Origin: Rhizobium sp. P32RR-XVIII
GTDB taxonomy: Bacteria; Pseudomonadota; Alphaproteobacteria; Rhizobiales; Rhizobiaceae
Direction: 5' to 3'
DNA: 64,000 nucleotides
Assembly: GCF_012641395.1 (NCBI RefSeq)
Contig: NZ_JABAIH010000012.1
Location: forward strand, 1 to 64,000
Shown piece after piece: positions 22,575 to 32,709 of this stretch. The position numbers were made by a program, and so were the translations under genes. Within the stretch, counting starts at the first letter, position 1, and each line of letters begins with the position of its first letter. Under the pieces are notes generated by a model. That model was not told the DNA's origin. It was given only the letters and a program-made list of their open reading frames with translations, and did not search any database.

Positions 22575-24377
22575 ATGCTCCGGGTCATTCTCCCCATAGC
22601 CTTTACGCTTTTTTGCGGCGCCGTTGCTGCGGCCCCGCTGCACGGCATCGCCATGCATGGCCAACCCTCCCTGCCCCCTGACTACAAGCATTTCTCCTAC
22701 GTCAATCCGGGCGTGAAGAAAGGCGGCAAGATCACCTACGGGGTCGTCGGCACTTTCGACAATCTCAATCCGTTCATTCTGAAAAGCATGCGAACCACGG
22801 CGCGCGGCATGTGGGATCCGGAATACGGCAATCTCGTCTATGAATCGCTGATGCAGCGTTCCCGGGACGAACCATTCACGCTCTATGGGCTGCTTGCCGA
22901 GACGGTCGAATGGGATGAAGACCGCACGTTCATTCAGTTCAATCTCAATCCGAAGGCCAAGTGGTCCGATGGGCAGCCGGTGACGCCTGAGGACGTCATA
23001 TTCTCCTTCGAACTGCTGCGCGACAAGGGACGCGTGCCCTTTGCGAGCCGGCTGAGCCTCGTCTCGAAAATGGAGAAGATCGGCGAGCATGGCGTGCGCT
23101 TCACCTTCAACGACAAGGCGGACCGCGAAACGCCGATGGTCTTCGGGCTGATGCCGGTGCTGCCGAAACACGCCATCGATCCGGAAACTTTCGACCGTAC
23201 CACTCTCGTGCCACCGGTCGGCTCCGGGCCCTACAAGATCAAAACGGTGAAGCCCGGCGAAAGCATCACCTACGAACGTGATCCGAACTACTGGGGCAAG
23301 GATATCCCCTCGAAGGTCGGCATGGACAACTACGACCAGATCACCGTCCAGTATTTTCTGCAGGACACCACCCTTTTCGAGGCATTCAAGAAGGGCGATA
23401 TCGACGTCTATCCCGACGGCAGTCCCGGGCATTGGGCGACAGCCTATGACTTCCCGGCAGTTTCCTCCGGCACTGTGATCAAGGATACGTTCCAGCCGAA
23501 GCTGCCAAGCGGCATGTTCGGGTTTGTCTTCAACACACGGCGCCCGGTATTCGCCAATGCCAAAGTTCGCGAAGGGCTCTCGCTGATCTTCGATTTCGAG
23601 TGGGCGAACAGGACGCTCTATTCCAACGCCTACAAGCGCACGCAGAGCTTCTGGCAGAATTCGGCGCTGTCGAGTTTCGGCGTTCCGGCCGATGCCCGCG
23701 AGATCCAAATGCTCGGCCCGATCAAAGAGAAGATTGACCCGGCCGTTCTCGACGGCACCTACAAGCTTCCCCTAAGCGACGGCTCCGGGCGCGACCGCAA
23801 TGTGTTGAAGCAAGCGCTGCAGACGCTGAAAGAAGGCGGCTATTCGATCAAAGACGGAAAGATGGTGGATGCCAACGGAAAACTGCTGGCTTTCGAGATC
23901 ATGACGCAGAACGCCGACCAGGAGAAACTTGCCATCGCCTATCAGCGTTCGCTTCACGCTTTGGGCATCGCTGCCTCGATCCGCACTGTGGACGATTCGC
24001 AATATCAAAGCAGAACCAATAGTTTCGACTATGATGTTATTCTAAAATCTTATCCGTCATCGCTCTCGCCCGGAAACGAACAGCTCTCCTATTGGTCGTC
24101 GGCTGCGCGCGACCGCCAGGGGAGTTCAAATTTTGCCGGCGTTACCGACCCTGATGTCGATACGCTGATCAGGCATATTCTCACCGCCCGCTCCGACGAG
24201 GACTTCACGGCCGCTGTCCGTTCGCATGACCGTTTATTGCTGTCCGGGCATTACGTGTTGCCTCTCTACCATCTGGACCAGCAATGGATTGCGCGCAACA
24301 AGCGGATCGGCCGTCCGGATGGCGCGCCGCTTTACGGCTACCAGCTTCCCGTTTGGTGGGATCAGAGCGTCCAATAA
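22575..24377 (+). CDS. peptide-type ABC transporter substrate-binding protein (YejA-like, family 5)
   Basis: A 600-residue periplasmic solute-binding protein of the oligopeptide family. It starts with a signal peptide (MLRVILPIAFTLFCGAVAAA) and contains family-5 blocks: GTFDNLNPFIL, WDEDRTFIQFNLNPKAKWSD, VGSGPYKIKTVKPGESITYE and a C-terminal YLGxxLP-type ending YGYQLPVWWD. The early PLHGIAMHGQPSLPPDYKHF is typical of YejA. No permease or ATPase genes follow, so it is an orphan binding protein that probably serves a transporter elsewhere. ATG 22575 fits the signal peptide; the frame open from 22344 is not conserved-looking. Confidence 0.85.
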   Translation: MLRVILPIAFTLFCGAVAAAPLHGIAMHGQPSLPPDYKHFSYVNPGVKKGGKITYGVVGTFDNLNPFILKSMRTTARGMWDPEYGNLVYESLMQRSRDEPFTLYGLLAETVEWDEDRTFIQFNLNPKAKWSDGQPVTPEDVIFSFELLRDKGRVPFASRLSLVSKMEKIGEHGVRFTFNDKADRETPMVFGLMPVLPKHAIDPETFDRTTLVPPVGSGPYKIKTVKPGESITYERDPNYWGKDIPSKVGMDNYDQITVQYFLQDTTLFEAFKKGDIDVYPDGSPGHWATAYDFPAVSSGTVIKDTFQPKLPSGMFGFVFNTRRPVFANAKVREGLSLIFDFEWANRTLYSNAYKRTQSFWQNSALSSFGVPADAREIQMLGPIKEKIDPAVLDGTYKLPLSDGSGRDRNVLKQALQTLKEGGYSIKDGKMVDANGKLLAFEIMTQNADQEKLAIAYQRSLHALGIAASIRTVDDSQYQSRTNSFDYDVILKSYPSSLSPGNEQLSYWSSAARDRQGSSNFAGVTDPDVDTLIRHILTARSDEDFTAAVRSHDRLLLSGHYVLPLYHLDQQWIARNKRIGRPDGAPLYGYQLPVWWDQSVQ

Positions 24378-24476
24378 GTCTGCCGGAAGTGGTTCCTTTT
24401 TCCTGCCCGGTTGAAGTCTGGCCTGTCAGGGCATAGATGGCTTGGAAAGACTCCGGGATATCGAAAGGAAACCACC

Positions 24477-25148
24477 ATGGAACGTATCACCATCGACGTC
24501 GTATCGGACGTCGTCTGCCCATGGTGTTATCTGGGCAAGGCGCGGCTGGAGCTTGCGATCGCGGAAGTGCAGGATGAAATCGGCGTCGACATCAACTGGC
24601 GCCCCTACCGACTGAACCCCGACTATCCGCTGGAAGGCGTCGACCAGAAGACAATGCTGGAACAGAAGCTCGGCGGCGCGGAGCGTGTGGCGCAGGCGCA
24701 TAAGACGCTTACCGATCTCGGCCGCGAAGTGGGTATCAATTTCGATTTCCAGGCGATCAAGATCGGCCCCAACACGCTCGATGCGCACCGGTTGATCCAA
24801 TGGGCGATGATCGAAGATCGCGACAAAGCGGACAGCGTCGTCACTGCGCTGTTCAAGGCGAATTTCGAGGAAGGCCGCAATGTCGGCGATCATGCGGTGT
24901 TGCTCGACATTGCCGAGAAAGCCGGTCTCGACCGTGCCGTGATCGCCTCGCTGCTTGCCTCCGACGCGGACCGGGACTTGGTAATCGCCGAAATCGACGC
25001 CGCGCAGAAGATGGGCGTGAATGGCGTGCCGTTCTTCATCTTCGACCAGCAATATGCCGTCAGCGGCGCGCAGACGCCGGACGTGCTGGCCGGCGCGCTC
25101 CGCGACATCGCCAAGGCGAAGGCCGAAGCGCGCGCCGGATTGAATTGA
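24477..25148 (+). CDS. DsbA-family (FrnE-like) oxidoreductase
   Basis: A 223-residue thioredoxin-fold protein of the cytoplasmic FrnE/DsbA type. The active site CPWC (Cys14, Cys17) lies in VVSDVVCPWCYLGKARLE; the inserted helical domain follows, and the cis-proline segment is GVNGVPFFIF. There is no signal peptide. Related proteins act in stress resistance or 2-hydroxychromene-type isomerisation; the exact substrate here is unknown. The start follows AAAGGAAACC. It converges with mfd, whose stop is seven bases away. Confidence 0.85.
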   Translation: MERITIDVVSDVVCPWCYLGKARLELAIAEVQDEIGVDINWRPYRLNPDYPLEGVDQKTMLEQKLGGAERVAQAHKTLTDLGREVGINFDFQAIKIGPNTLDAHRLIQWAMIEDRDKADSVVTALFKANFEEGRNVGDHAVLLDIAEKAGLDRAVIASLLASDADRDLVIAEIDAAQKMGVNGVPFFIFDQQYAVSGAQTPDVLAGALRDIAKAKAEARAGLN

Positions 25149-25154
25149 CCTGCC

Positions 25155-28100
25155 CTACGGCTTGGCCATTTCGGCCAGTTGCGTCATGATGACGGCTGCG
25201 GCCTGCAGCCGTTTTTCCGGCGCCGGCAGGTCGCGGTTCAAAAACAGGCTGTGGTCGGGGCGTATCTTCGCCATCGCTCCCTGCTTGGCGATATAGCCAA
25301 CCAGATTTGCCGGGTTCGGGAATTCCTTGTTGCGGAACTGGATGACCACGCCCTTCGGACCGGCATCGAGCTTTTCGACATTGGCCACGCGGCAAAGCGA
25401 CTTGATGTAGACGATCTTCAAGAGATGCTGCACCTCGATCGGCATCGGACCGAACCGGTCGATCATCTCGGCACCGAAGGAATCGATCTCCTTGAGTTCG
25501 GTGATCTCGCCCAGGCGGCGGTAAAGCGCCATCCGCAGATGCAGGTCCGGCACATAGTCGTCCGGGATCATGACGGGCGTGCCGACCGAAATCTGCGGTG
25601 ACCAGCCGGTGTCATGGATCTCGTCGACACCCTTCACTTCGGCGACCGCCTCTTCCAGCATCTGCTGGTAAAGCTCGAAGCCGACTTCCTTGATGTGGCC
25701 GGACTGTTCCTCGCCGAGCAGGTTGCCGGCGCCACGGATATCCAGGTCGTGGCTTGCGAGCTGGAAGCCGGCACCGAGCGTGTCCAGCGACTGCAGCACC
25801 TTGAGGCGGCGCTCCGCAGTCGGTGTCAGCACTTTGTTGACCGGCAGCGTGAAGAGCGCGAAGGCGCGAACCTTCGATCGGCCAACGCGGCCACGGAGCT
25901 GATAGAGCTGCGCCAGACCGAACATATCGGCGCGGTGGACGATCAACGTGTTGGCGGTTGGAACATCGAGCCCGGATTCGACGATCGTCGTCGAAAGCAG
26001 CACATCGTAGCGTCCCTCGTAGAAGGCATTCATCACGTCTTCTAGCTCGCCAGCCGGCATCTGGCCGTGGGCAACCGCCACCTTCAGCTCGGGGAGATCC
26101 GAGCGCAGGAAGGCGTGGACGTCTTCGAGATCGGCGAGGCGCGGGCAGACGTAGAAGCTCTGGCCGCCGCGATAATGCTCGCGCATCAGCGTTTCGCGAA
26201 TAACGAGGCTGTCGAACGGCGAAATGAAGGTGCGTACCGCCATGCGGTCGACCGGCGGCGTTGTGATCAGCGAGAGCTCGCGGACACCGGTCATCGCCAG
26301 CTGCAGCGTGCGGGGGATCGGCGTGGCCGACAGCGTCAGGACATGCACGTCGCTCTTCAGTTCCTTCAGGCGCTCCTTGTGCTTGACGCCGAAATGCTGC
26401 TCCTCGTCGATGATCAGCAGGCCGAGATTGGCGAATTTGATACCAGCGCCGAGCAGCGCATGCGTGCCGACGACGATGTCCGTCTTGCCCTCGGCGACTT
26501 CCTTCTTTGTAAGAGCAAGTTCCTTCGAGCCGACAAGGCGGGAAGCCTGCTGCAAACGGACAGGCAGGCCGCGGAAGCGTTCGGAAAACGTCTTGAAGTG
26601 CTGGCGAGCAAGCAGCGTCGTTGGCACGACGACGGCAACCTGAATGCCGTTCATCGCTGCGACGAACGCGGCGCGAAGCGCCACTTCCGTCTTGCCGAAA
26701 CCGACGTCACCACAGACAAGGCGATCCATGGGGCGACCGGCGGCAAGATCCCCGCGCACCGCCTCGATGGCGTTGTCCTGATCTTCCGTCTCGTCATAGG
26801 GGAAGCGTGCCGCAAACTCGTCGTAAAGCCCTTCCTGCGTCGTCAGGACGGGTGCATGGCGCGTCAGGCGCTCGGCGGCGATGCGGATCAGCGCGTCTGC
26901 CATGTCGAGGAGGCGCTTCTTGAGCTTTGCCTTGCGCATCTGCCATGCGCCGCCGCCGAGCTTGTCGAGCTGGACTTCAGTGCTCTCGCCGCCATAGCGT
27001 GAGAGGAGATCGATGTTTTCGACCGGCAGGAAGAGCTTCGCGTCGTCGGCATATTGCAGCTCGAGGCAGGCGCGCGGGGCGCCCGCGGCCTCGATCGTCC
27101 GCAGACCGACGAAGCGGCCGATGCCGTGTTCGGCGTGCACGACGATTGAGCCTTCATCGAGCCCGGCAACTTCCGAAATGAAATCGGCGGCGCGTTTGCG
27201 GCGCTTGGTACGGCGAACCATGCGGTCGCCGAGAATGTCCTGCTCGCCGATGACGATCAGGTTGCCGGCCTCAAAGCCAGACTCGAGGTTGAGCACCGCC
27301 GCAGCCGCCTCACCTCGATCCAGCGAGTCGACGGCCTTCAGAGTTTCCACTGTCTTGACGCGTTCCAGACCATGTTCATTTAGGACCTGCAGCAGGCGTT
27401 CAAGCGAGCCTTCCGTCCAGGCGGTGATGAGAACCTTTGCGCCGCTTGCCCGCTTGTCGGCTATGTGCTTGACGACAATGTCGAAGATGTTGACGCGCTC
27501 AGCGTTGCCGTCGCCGCTTTCGGCACTCGTACGCGCCCAGCGCTCTCCCTGACGCGCATCGACATTGACAACGCGCCGTGCCTCGCCCTCGTGCTCGTTG
27601 AAGGGCGAAATCCGCATGGCATTGAATACATCCAGCGTTTGAGCAAAGCTCTTGCCGTCGAGATAGAGCTGGCCGGGCGTGATCGGCTTGTAGGGTGTCC
27701 CCTGCGCCATCTGACCCTTTGCCTGCTGGCCGGCATTCAGGCGCGCATCATAGTAGTCGAGAACGAGTTTGGAGCGCTCTTCCGCCGCCTCGCGGACGGT
27801 GTGATCCGTCACCAGACGAAAGCCCTTCAGATAGTCGAAGACCGTCTCGAGCTTTTCATAAAAGAGCGGCAGCCAGTGCTCCATGCCGGGATAACGACGG
27901 CCCTCGGAGACGGCAAGGTAGAGCGCATCGTCACGCGTCGCGGCACCGAAGGCCGACAGGTAGTTCTTGCGGAAGCGGCTGATCGTGTCGGGAGTCAGCG
28001 TTACCTCGCTCATCGGGTTGAGGTCGAGGGAGCGCACCTGCCCCGTCGTGCGCTGGCTTGCCGGATCGAAACTGCGGATGCTTTCGAGCGTATCCCCGAA

Positions 28101-28664
28101 GAAGTCGAGACGAACGGGCTCTTCCGCGCCCGGGACGAAAACATCGAGAATGCCGCCGCGCACCGCGTATTCACCGACTTCGCGCACCGTCGCGACGCGA
28201 TCGAAGCCGTTGCGCTCCAGCCGGCCGGCGACGTCGTCCATGCGGACCTGATTGCCGGGACGGGCCGAAAAGCCCAGGCTTTCGATCACATCCTGCGGCG
28301 CAACCTTCTGCAGCATGGCATTGACCGTCACGAGGACGATTGCCGCATGCGGCTTCTTGCGGTGAGCGATTAGGCCGCTGAGAGCTGCCAGGCGGCGGGC
28401 GGAGGTATCGGCGCTCGGAGAAACACGGTCATAGGGCAGACAGTCCCATGCCGGCAGCGTCAGCACCGGGATCTCGGGGGCGACGAAGCCGAGCATCTGT
28501 TCCAGATCGGCCATGCGCTGCCCGTCAGACAGCACGTAGGCGACGGGCTCGCCGGCGCGTGCAAGTTCCGCCAGCAGAAGCGGCTCCAGGCCGGACGGCA
28601 CATTGCCGATCGTCAGCGGCTCGGCAGCGGCTGCGAGCTTACTTCCATCAAATCCTGGGATCAT
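25155..28664 (-). CDS. mfd: transcription-repair coupling factor
   Basis: Translocase that removes stalled RNA polymerase and recruits UvrA. Of 1169 residues, the UvrB-like N-terminal part includes LPAWDCLPYDRVSPS; the RNA-polymerase-interaction module around VHAEHGIGRFVGL; the RecG-like helicase has Walker A VCGDVGFGKTEVALRAAF, the DEEQHFGVKH box and motif SATPIPRTLQLAM; the C-terminal TRCF domain follows. ATG 28664 (MIPGFDGSKL) overlaps the stop of the SdhE-like gene by four bases, showing coupling. Together with uvrA and recG this window is rich in repair genes. Confidence 0.96.
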   Translation of the reverse strand: MIPGFDGSKLAAAAEPLTIGNVPSGLEPLLLAELARAGEPVAYVLSDGQRMADLEQMLGFVAPEIPVLTLPAWDCLPYDRVSPSADTSARRLAALSGLIAHRKKPHAAIVLVTVNAMLQKVAPQDVIESLGFSARPGNQVRMDDVAGRLERNGFDRVATVREVGEYAVRGGILDVFVPGAEEPVRLDFFGDTLESIRSFDPASQRTTGQVRSLDLNPMSEVTLTPDTISRFRKNYLSAFGAATRDDALYLAVSEGRRYPGMEHWLPLFYEKLETVFDYLKGFRLVTDHTVREAAEERSKLVLDYYDARLNAGQQAKGQMAQGTPYKPITPGQLYLDGKSFAQTLDVFNAMRISPFNEHEGEARRVVNVDARQGERWARTSAESGDGNAERVNIFDIVVKHIADKRASGAKVLITAWTEGSLERLLQVLNEHGLERVKTVETLKAVDSLDRGEAAAAVLNLESGFEAGNLIVIGEQDILGDRMVRRTKRRKRAADFISEVAGLDEGSIVVHAEHGIGRFVGLRTIEAAGAPRACLELQYADDAKLFLPVENIDLLSRYGGESTEVQLDKLGGGAWQMRKAKLKKRLLDMADALIRIAAERLTRHAPVLTTQEGLYDEFAARFPYDETEDQDNAIEAVRGDLAAGRPMDRLVCGDVGFGKTEVALRAAFVAAMNGIQVAVVVPTTLLARQHFKTFSERFRGLPVRLQQASRLVGSKELALTKKEVAEGKTDIVVGTHALLGAGIKFANLGLLIIDEEQHFGVKHKERLKELKSDVHVLTLSATPIPRTLQLAMTGVRELSLITTPPVDRMAVRTFISPFDSLVIRETLMREHYRGGQSFYVCPRLADLEDVHAFLRSDLPELKVAVAHGQMPAGELEDVMNAFYEGRYDVLLSTTIVESGLDVPTANTLIVHRADMFGLAQLYQLRGRVGRSKVRAFALFTLPVNKVLTPTAERRLKVLQSLDTLGAGFQLASHDLDIRGAGNLLGEEQSGHIKEVGFELYQQMLEEAVAEVKGVDEIHDTGWSPQISVGTPVMIPDDYVPDLHLRMALYRRLGEITELKEIDSFGAEMIDRFGPMPIEVQHLLKIVYIKSLCRVANVEKLDAGPKGVVIQFRNKEFPNPANLVGYIAKQGAMAKIRPDHSLFLNRDLPAPEKRLQAAAVIMTQLAEMAKP

Positions 28665-28978
28665 TCCGGTTTCCTGGATGCGGTATCCGCCGGGTACTGA
28701 AAATCCGGCTTGAAGGCGGCGAGGCGCTCGAACATGGGTGTCTGAAAACGCTCCGGCACCGGCCAGGTTCCCATGACCCAACGCAGAAGGTCGTTGTCCT
28801 CCTCGCCCATGATGGTTTCCAGCTCGTCAAGCTCGGCCTCGGAAAGCGAGGCAATCTCGGCCTCGGCGAACTGACCGAAGACCAGATCCATCTCGCGCAG
28901 CCCGCGATGCCAGCAGCGAAAGAGTATCCGTCGGCGGCGCGGATCGAGACCGGCACTCGAGAGTGTCACACCTGTCAT
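28661..28978 (-). CDS. sdhE: FAD assembly factor SdhE (succinate dehydrogenase assembly factor 2)
   Basis: A 105-residue protein needed to attach FAD to the flavoprotein of succinate dehydrogenase. The signature RRRRILFRCWHRGLREMDLV (an RGxxE-type motif in HRGLREMD) is diagnostic; the helix LDELETIMGEEDNDLLRWV completes the family core. Start at ATG 28978 gives MTGVTLSSAGLDP. It overlaps mfd by ATGA and is divergent from recG across 91 bases; sdhE-mfd and recG are a common neighbourhood in rhizobia as far as I recall. Confidence 0.92.
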   Translation of the reverse strand: MTGVTLSSAGLDPRRRRILFRCWHRGLREMDLVFGQFAEAEIASLSEAELDELETIMGEEDNDLLRWVMGTWPVPERFQTPMFERLAAFKPDFQYPADTASRKPE

Positions 28979-29069
28979 GGCATTACCTTCCTGTTGATGG
29001 GCCTCTATAGCCCCTCGAAAGCGGCTTGTCAGCCTTGCCAATGCCCTAATGTTCATCGCATTTTGCAGC

Positions 29070-31175
29070 ATGCGCCCGGCCATTCTCGATCCGCTGTTTT
29101 CCCCCGTTTCGGCTCTTCCGGGCGTCGGCCCGAAGATCGCCGAGCTGTTGGTAAAGCTGCTCGGGCGCGAGGCGCCGGAGGATACCCGGATCATCGATCT
29201 GCTCTTCCATGCGCCGCATTCGCTGATCGACCGGCGCAACCAACCGGGAATTGCCCGCGCCCCCCAAGGTGCGATTGTGACGATCACGGCGCGTGTCGAC
29301 CGGCATCAGCCGCCTCCCCGGGGAAAGAGCAATATTCCCTACCGTGTCTTCCTTCACGATGAGACGGGCGAATTGTCGCTCGTCTTTTTCCGCGGTCAGG
29401 CGGGATGGCTGGAGAAACAACTCCCGATCGACGAGGAGGTCATCGTCAGCGGCAAGATCGACTGGTTCAATGGCCGGGCAACAATGGTCCATCCGGATTA
29501 CATCGTGAAGGCAAGCGATGCGGAAAACCTGCCGCTCGTCGAGCCGATCTACCCGCTCACGGCCGGGCTCTCGCCGAAGACCCTGCGCAAGATTATCGAG
29601 GCGGCGTTGCCTCGGATACCGCAACTGCCGGAATGGACTGATCTTTCGCTGACACAGAAGCAGGGATTGCCTTCGACCGCCGACAGCTTTCATATGCTGC
29701 ACGAACCCCGCGACCCCACGGACATCGACCCGCAGGCCCCTGCCCGGCGAAGACTGGCCTATGACGAATTTCTTGCCGGTCAGTTGTCGCTCTCGCTCGT
29801 GCGCCAGCGGCTTCGCAAGGTCGCCGGGCAACCTGTCCATGCCACCGGCGAGATCAGCCGGAAAATCCTCGACACGCTACCTTTCTCCCCGACGCGCAGT
29901 CAGACAGAGGCCGTTTCCGACGTTCTAAAGGATATGGCTAGCGAAGACCGTATGCTGCGGCTTCTCCAGGGCGATGTCGGCTCCGGCAAGACTCTGGTGG
30001 CGTTGATGGCAATGGCTGCCGTGATCGAGAGCGGCGGACAGGCCGTGCTGATGGCGCCCACCGAAATTCTTGCGCGGCAGCACCACGCGACGATCTCGAA
30101 GTTCGCGGCCTCTGCCGGTCTCGGCATCGAAGTGCTGACGGGCCGAACCAAGGGGCGCGAGCGCGACGACATTCTTGAGCGGATCGCCTCCGGCGCGGCC
30201 CAGATCATTATCGGCACGCATGCGCTCTTCCAGGACAGCGTCAACTACAAGAACCTGATGCTGGCGGTCGTTGACGAGCAGCATCGCTTCGGCGTCCATC
30301 AGCGTCTGAGGCTGACCGCGAAGGGTATCTCGCCGCATATGCTGGTGATGACCGCCACCCCCATTCCGCGCACACTGGTGCTTGCGGCCTTCGGCGACAT
30401 GGATGTCTCGAAACTCACCGAGAAACCCGCAGGCCGCAAACCGATACAGACGATAACGGTTCCCAGCGAACGGACCGGCGAGATCGTCCAGCGGCTGAAG
30501 AGCGCGCTTGCCGAAGGCAAGAAGGCTTACTGGATCTGCCCGCTGGTCGAGGAGTCCGAAGAACTCGACCTGATGTCGGCCGAAGAGCGGCATTCCACGC
30601 TTGTCTCTGCTCTCGGTCCGGGCATCGGTCTGATCCACGGCCGCATGAGCGGGCCGGAGAAGGATGCCGTGATGATGTCGTTCAAAAGCGGCGAACTGCG
30701 GCTGCTCGTCGCGACGACCGTCGTCGAAGTTGGTGTCGACGTGCCGGACGCGACGATCATGGTGATCGAGCACGCAGAACGCTTCGGACTGGCGCAGTTG
30801 CACCAGCTTCGCGGACGCGTCGGCCGCGGCGACGAGGCATCGACCTGCATCCTGCTCTACAAGGGGCCGCTCGGCGAAACCGGCCACGCTCGGCTTTCGA
30901 TCATGCGGGAGACGGAGGACGGCTTCAGGATCGCCGAGGAGGACTTGAAACTGCGTGGCGAAGGCGAAGTGCTCGGCACCCGCCAGTCGGGCACGCCCGG
31001 CTTTCAGATCGCCAGCCTGGAGGCCCATGCCGACCTTCTGGAGATCGCCCGCAAGGACGCCGCCTATGTGATCGAGCGCGACCCAGACCTGACAAGCGAA
31101 CGCGGTACGGCGATCCGCACGCTGCTCTATCTATTCCGGCGCGATGAGGCGATCCGCTTCCTGCGTGCGGGCTGA
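29070..31175 (+). CDS. recG: ATP-dependent DNA helicase RecG
   Basis: Branch-migrating helicase for stalled forks and Holliday junctions. The wedge (OB) domain includes VTITARVDRHQPPP; the motor shows Walker A LLQGDVGSGKTLVALMAM, DEQHRFGVHQR, SATPIPRTLVLAAFG-type motif III (here TATPIPRT), and QLRGRVGRG motif VI. Length is 701 residues from ATG 29070; seven extra codons from ATG 29049 are possible. A 9-bp hairpin follows the stop by two bases. Confidence 0.96.
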   Translation: MRPAILDPLFSPVSALPGVGPKIAELLVKLLGREAPEDTRIIDLLFHAPHSLIDRRNQPGIARAPQGAIVTITARVDRHQPPPRGKSNIPYRVFLHDETGELSLVFFRGQAGWLEKQLPIDEEVIVSGKIDWFNGRATMVHPDYIVKASDAENLPLVEPIYPLTAGLSPKTLRKIIEAALPRIPQLPEWTDLSLTQKQGLPSTADSFHMLHEPRDPTDIDPQAPARRRLAYDEFLAGQLSLSLVRQRLRKVAGQPVHATGEISRKILDTLPFSPTRSQTEAVSDVLKDMASEDRMLRLLQGDVGSGKTLVALMAMAAVIESGGQAVLMAPTEILARQHHATISKFAASAGLGIEVLTGRTKGRERDDILERIASGAAQIIIGTHALFQDSVNYKNLMLAVVDEQHRFGVHQRLRLTAKGISPHMLVMTATPIPRTLVLAAFGDMDVSKLTEKPAGRKPIQTITVPSERTGEIVQRLKSALAEGKKAYWICPLVEESEELDLMSAEERHSTLVSALGPGIGLIHGRMSGPEKDAVMMSFKSGELRLLVATTVVEVGVDVPDATIMVIEHAERFGLAQLHQLRGRVGRGDEASTCILLYKGPLGETGHARLSIMRETEDGFRIAEEDLKLRGEGEVLGTRQSGTPGFQIASLEAHADLLEIARKDAAYVIERDPDLTSERGTAIRTLLYLFRRDEAIRFLRAG

Positions 31176-31177
31176 GT

Positions 31178-31200
31178 GCGGACGCGACATGCGCGTCCGC
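31178..31200 (+). terminator. terminator after recG
   Basis: A nine-pair stem GCGGACGCG (31178-31186) with CGCGTCCGC (31192-31200), five-base loop, then TTGTTTC. It sits between the convergent stops of recG and the phytase-like gene and may serve both. Confidence 0.65.
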
Positions 31201-31215
31201 TTGTTTCGGTAGAGG

Positions 31216-32709
31216 TTACTTGCCCGACAGTCCCGGCAGGGTGACCTGATAGACCTGGAACATGGTGTCGACGTCCGCACCACCTTCGGCCTTGTAAGCT
31301 GCCCCGACCTGGAAACCATCCTGCGTGAAGAAGTCGTTGTCGTTCGCCACGAATAGGAAGTAGTCGTCCGGCAGGTTTGGATCCTTGACGCTTACGAGCG
31401 ACACCGCCTCCCACTTTTCGGACAGGTTGTTGCGGTCGTTTGGTGCGCCGTTGTGCAGACCGAAGCGGGCAAGCTGAGCGTTGTCGTTCATGTCGATGAA
31501 CGGCGTCAGCGTTGCAGGCTTGACCGAAGGATCCACGACACCCTTCGGAGCGACCGGCTTGGCGCCGTCGAAATCGGTTCCGAGAATGTCGGTCGCGGCC
31601 GAGACATCGACGATGCCGATATTGCGATAAAGCGAGGTGTCGCCCTTCAGCATCGAACCGTTGCCGCTGTCGCGCGACAGCATCAGGAATTTCGTGTCAG
31701 AGAGCGCGACGATTTCACTCTGCGCGGCGATGGTCGTCTTGCCCTTGGCATCCTTGAAGACGGGCAGCGGCACGACATATTCGTGCACCATCTTCAGATG
31801 CGCGAGGTCGGAGGCGTCGTAGATCATCGCGCGCGTATTCTGGCGGGTCGAGCTGGAATCGCCACCATCCTGACGGGCCGCCGACTGCAGCACGGCGATC
31901 ACATACTTGCCGTCCGGTGTCATCGCCATGCCTTCGAGGCCCTGGTTATTCTGACGGCCGGTATCGGGATCCTTGGGATCGGGGGCAGCCGCGCCCGGGC
32001 CGGGATTGTTCGATGCAAAGCTCAGCGTGCCCTTGCGCATCGGCAACAACGCCTTGGAGGGCTGGGTAGCAGACATCAGGTGACCATCGGCGGAAAAGCG
32101 GTAGATATAGGGGCCGTATTCGTCGCTGATGAACATGGAGCCGTCCGGCAGACGAATGATCGCTTCGTTGTCGAGGGCGACCTTGCCGTTCGTCGCTTCA
32201 GGCAGCGGCGGCATGTCGCCGGCGGCTGCGCGAACGCCGGATTCCGGGTCGAGGCCGGTCGTATCCGCACCCTTGTCGTCCACGAGCATCATCGTATCGG
32301 CGAGCGTAGCCTGAACGCCGGACTGCTCCTTGCCGGCCGGAGGCGTTGCGCCCGGCGCTACCGGCGTGAACGTAATGTCGATCGTATTCAGACGTGGGCG
32401 ATAATCGGTCGTTCCAACGGCATTGTAACCGCGGTCGGGCAGCAGCCACAGCGAGCCCTTGTAGGTATCGCCATCGCGCGTCCAGCTCGACTCGTCGATC
32501 GACATGCCGGAACCGGAGCCAAAGGTTTCGCCGAACTTGTCGCGCTGGTTCGACGGCATGCGGCCGATGCCGACGAGACCTTTATTGACGAAAGTCGTGG
32601 CGCCGACAGTGACAGAATTATCGGCAAGCGCGGCAACCGGCGTCAGAGCGGCGGATGTGATCAAGGCTGCGGCCAGTAACCGAAGCCTTAGAAAATACGA
32701 ATATTTCAT
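31216..32709 (-). CDS. exported esterase-like protein of the phytase-like family
   Basis: A 497-residue secreted protein of the esterase-like phytase (beta-propeller) family. The signal peptide spans MKYSYFLRLRLLAAALITSAALTPVAALA. Family blocks include WTRDGDTYKGSLWLLPDRGY, LDNEAIIRLPDGSMFISDEYGPY, IYRFSADGHL, GLEGMAMTPDGKYVIAVLQSA and DKNTTKF-like YFLFVANDNDFFTQDGFQVG. Such proteins are often calcium-dependent phosphoesterases, but the substrate is unproven. ATG 32709 fits the signal peptide; a longer frame to 32868 does not. No partner genes are adjacent on the same strand other than a DUF502 gene 193 bases upstream. Confidence 0.8.
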   Translation of the reverse strand: MKYSYFLRLRLLAAALITSAALTPVAALADNSVTVGATTFVNKGLVGIGRMPSNQRDKFGETFGSGSGMSIDESSWTRDGDTYKGSLWLLPDRGYNAVGTTDYRPRLNTIDITFTPVAPGATPPAGKEQSGVQATLADTMMLVDDKGADTTGLDPESGVRAAAGDMPPLPEATNGKVALDNEAIIRLPDGSMFISDEYGPYIYRFSADGHLMSATQPSKALLPMRKGTLSFASNNPGPGAAAPDPKDPDTGRQNNQGLEGMAMTPDGKYVIAVLQSAARQDGGDSSSTRQNTRAMIYDASDLAHLKMVHEYVVPLPVFKDAKGKTTIAAQSEIVALSDTKFLMLSRDSGNGSMLKGDTSLYRNIGIVDVSAATDILGTDFDGAKPVAPKGVVDPSVKPATLTPFIDMNDNAQLARFGLHNGAPNDRNNLSEKWEAVSLVSVKDPNLPDDYFLFVANDNDFFTQDGFQVGAAYKAEGGADVDTMFQVYQVTLPGLSGK

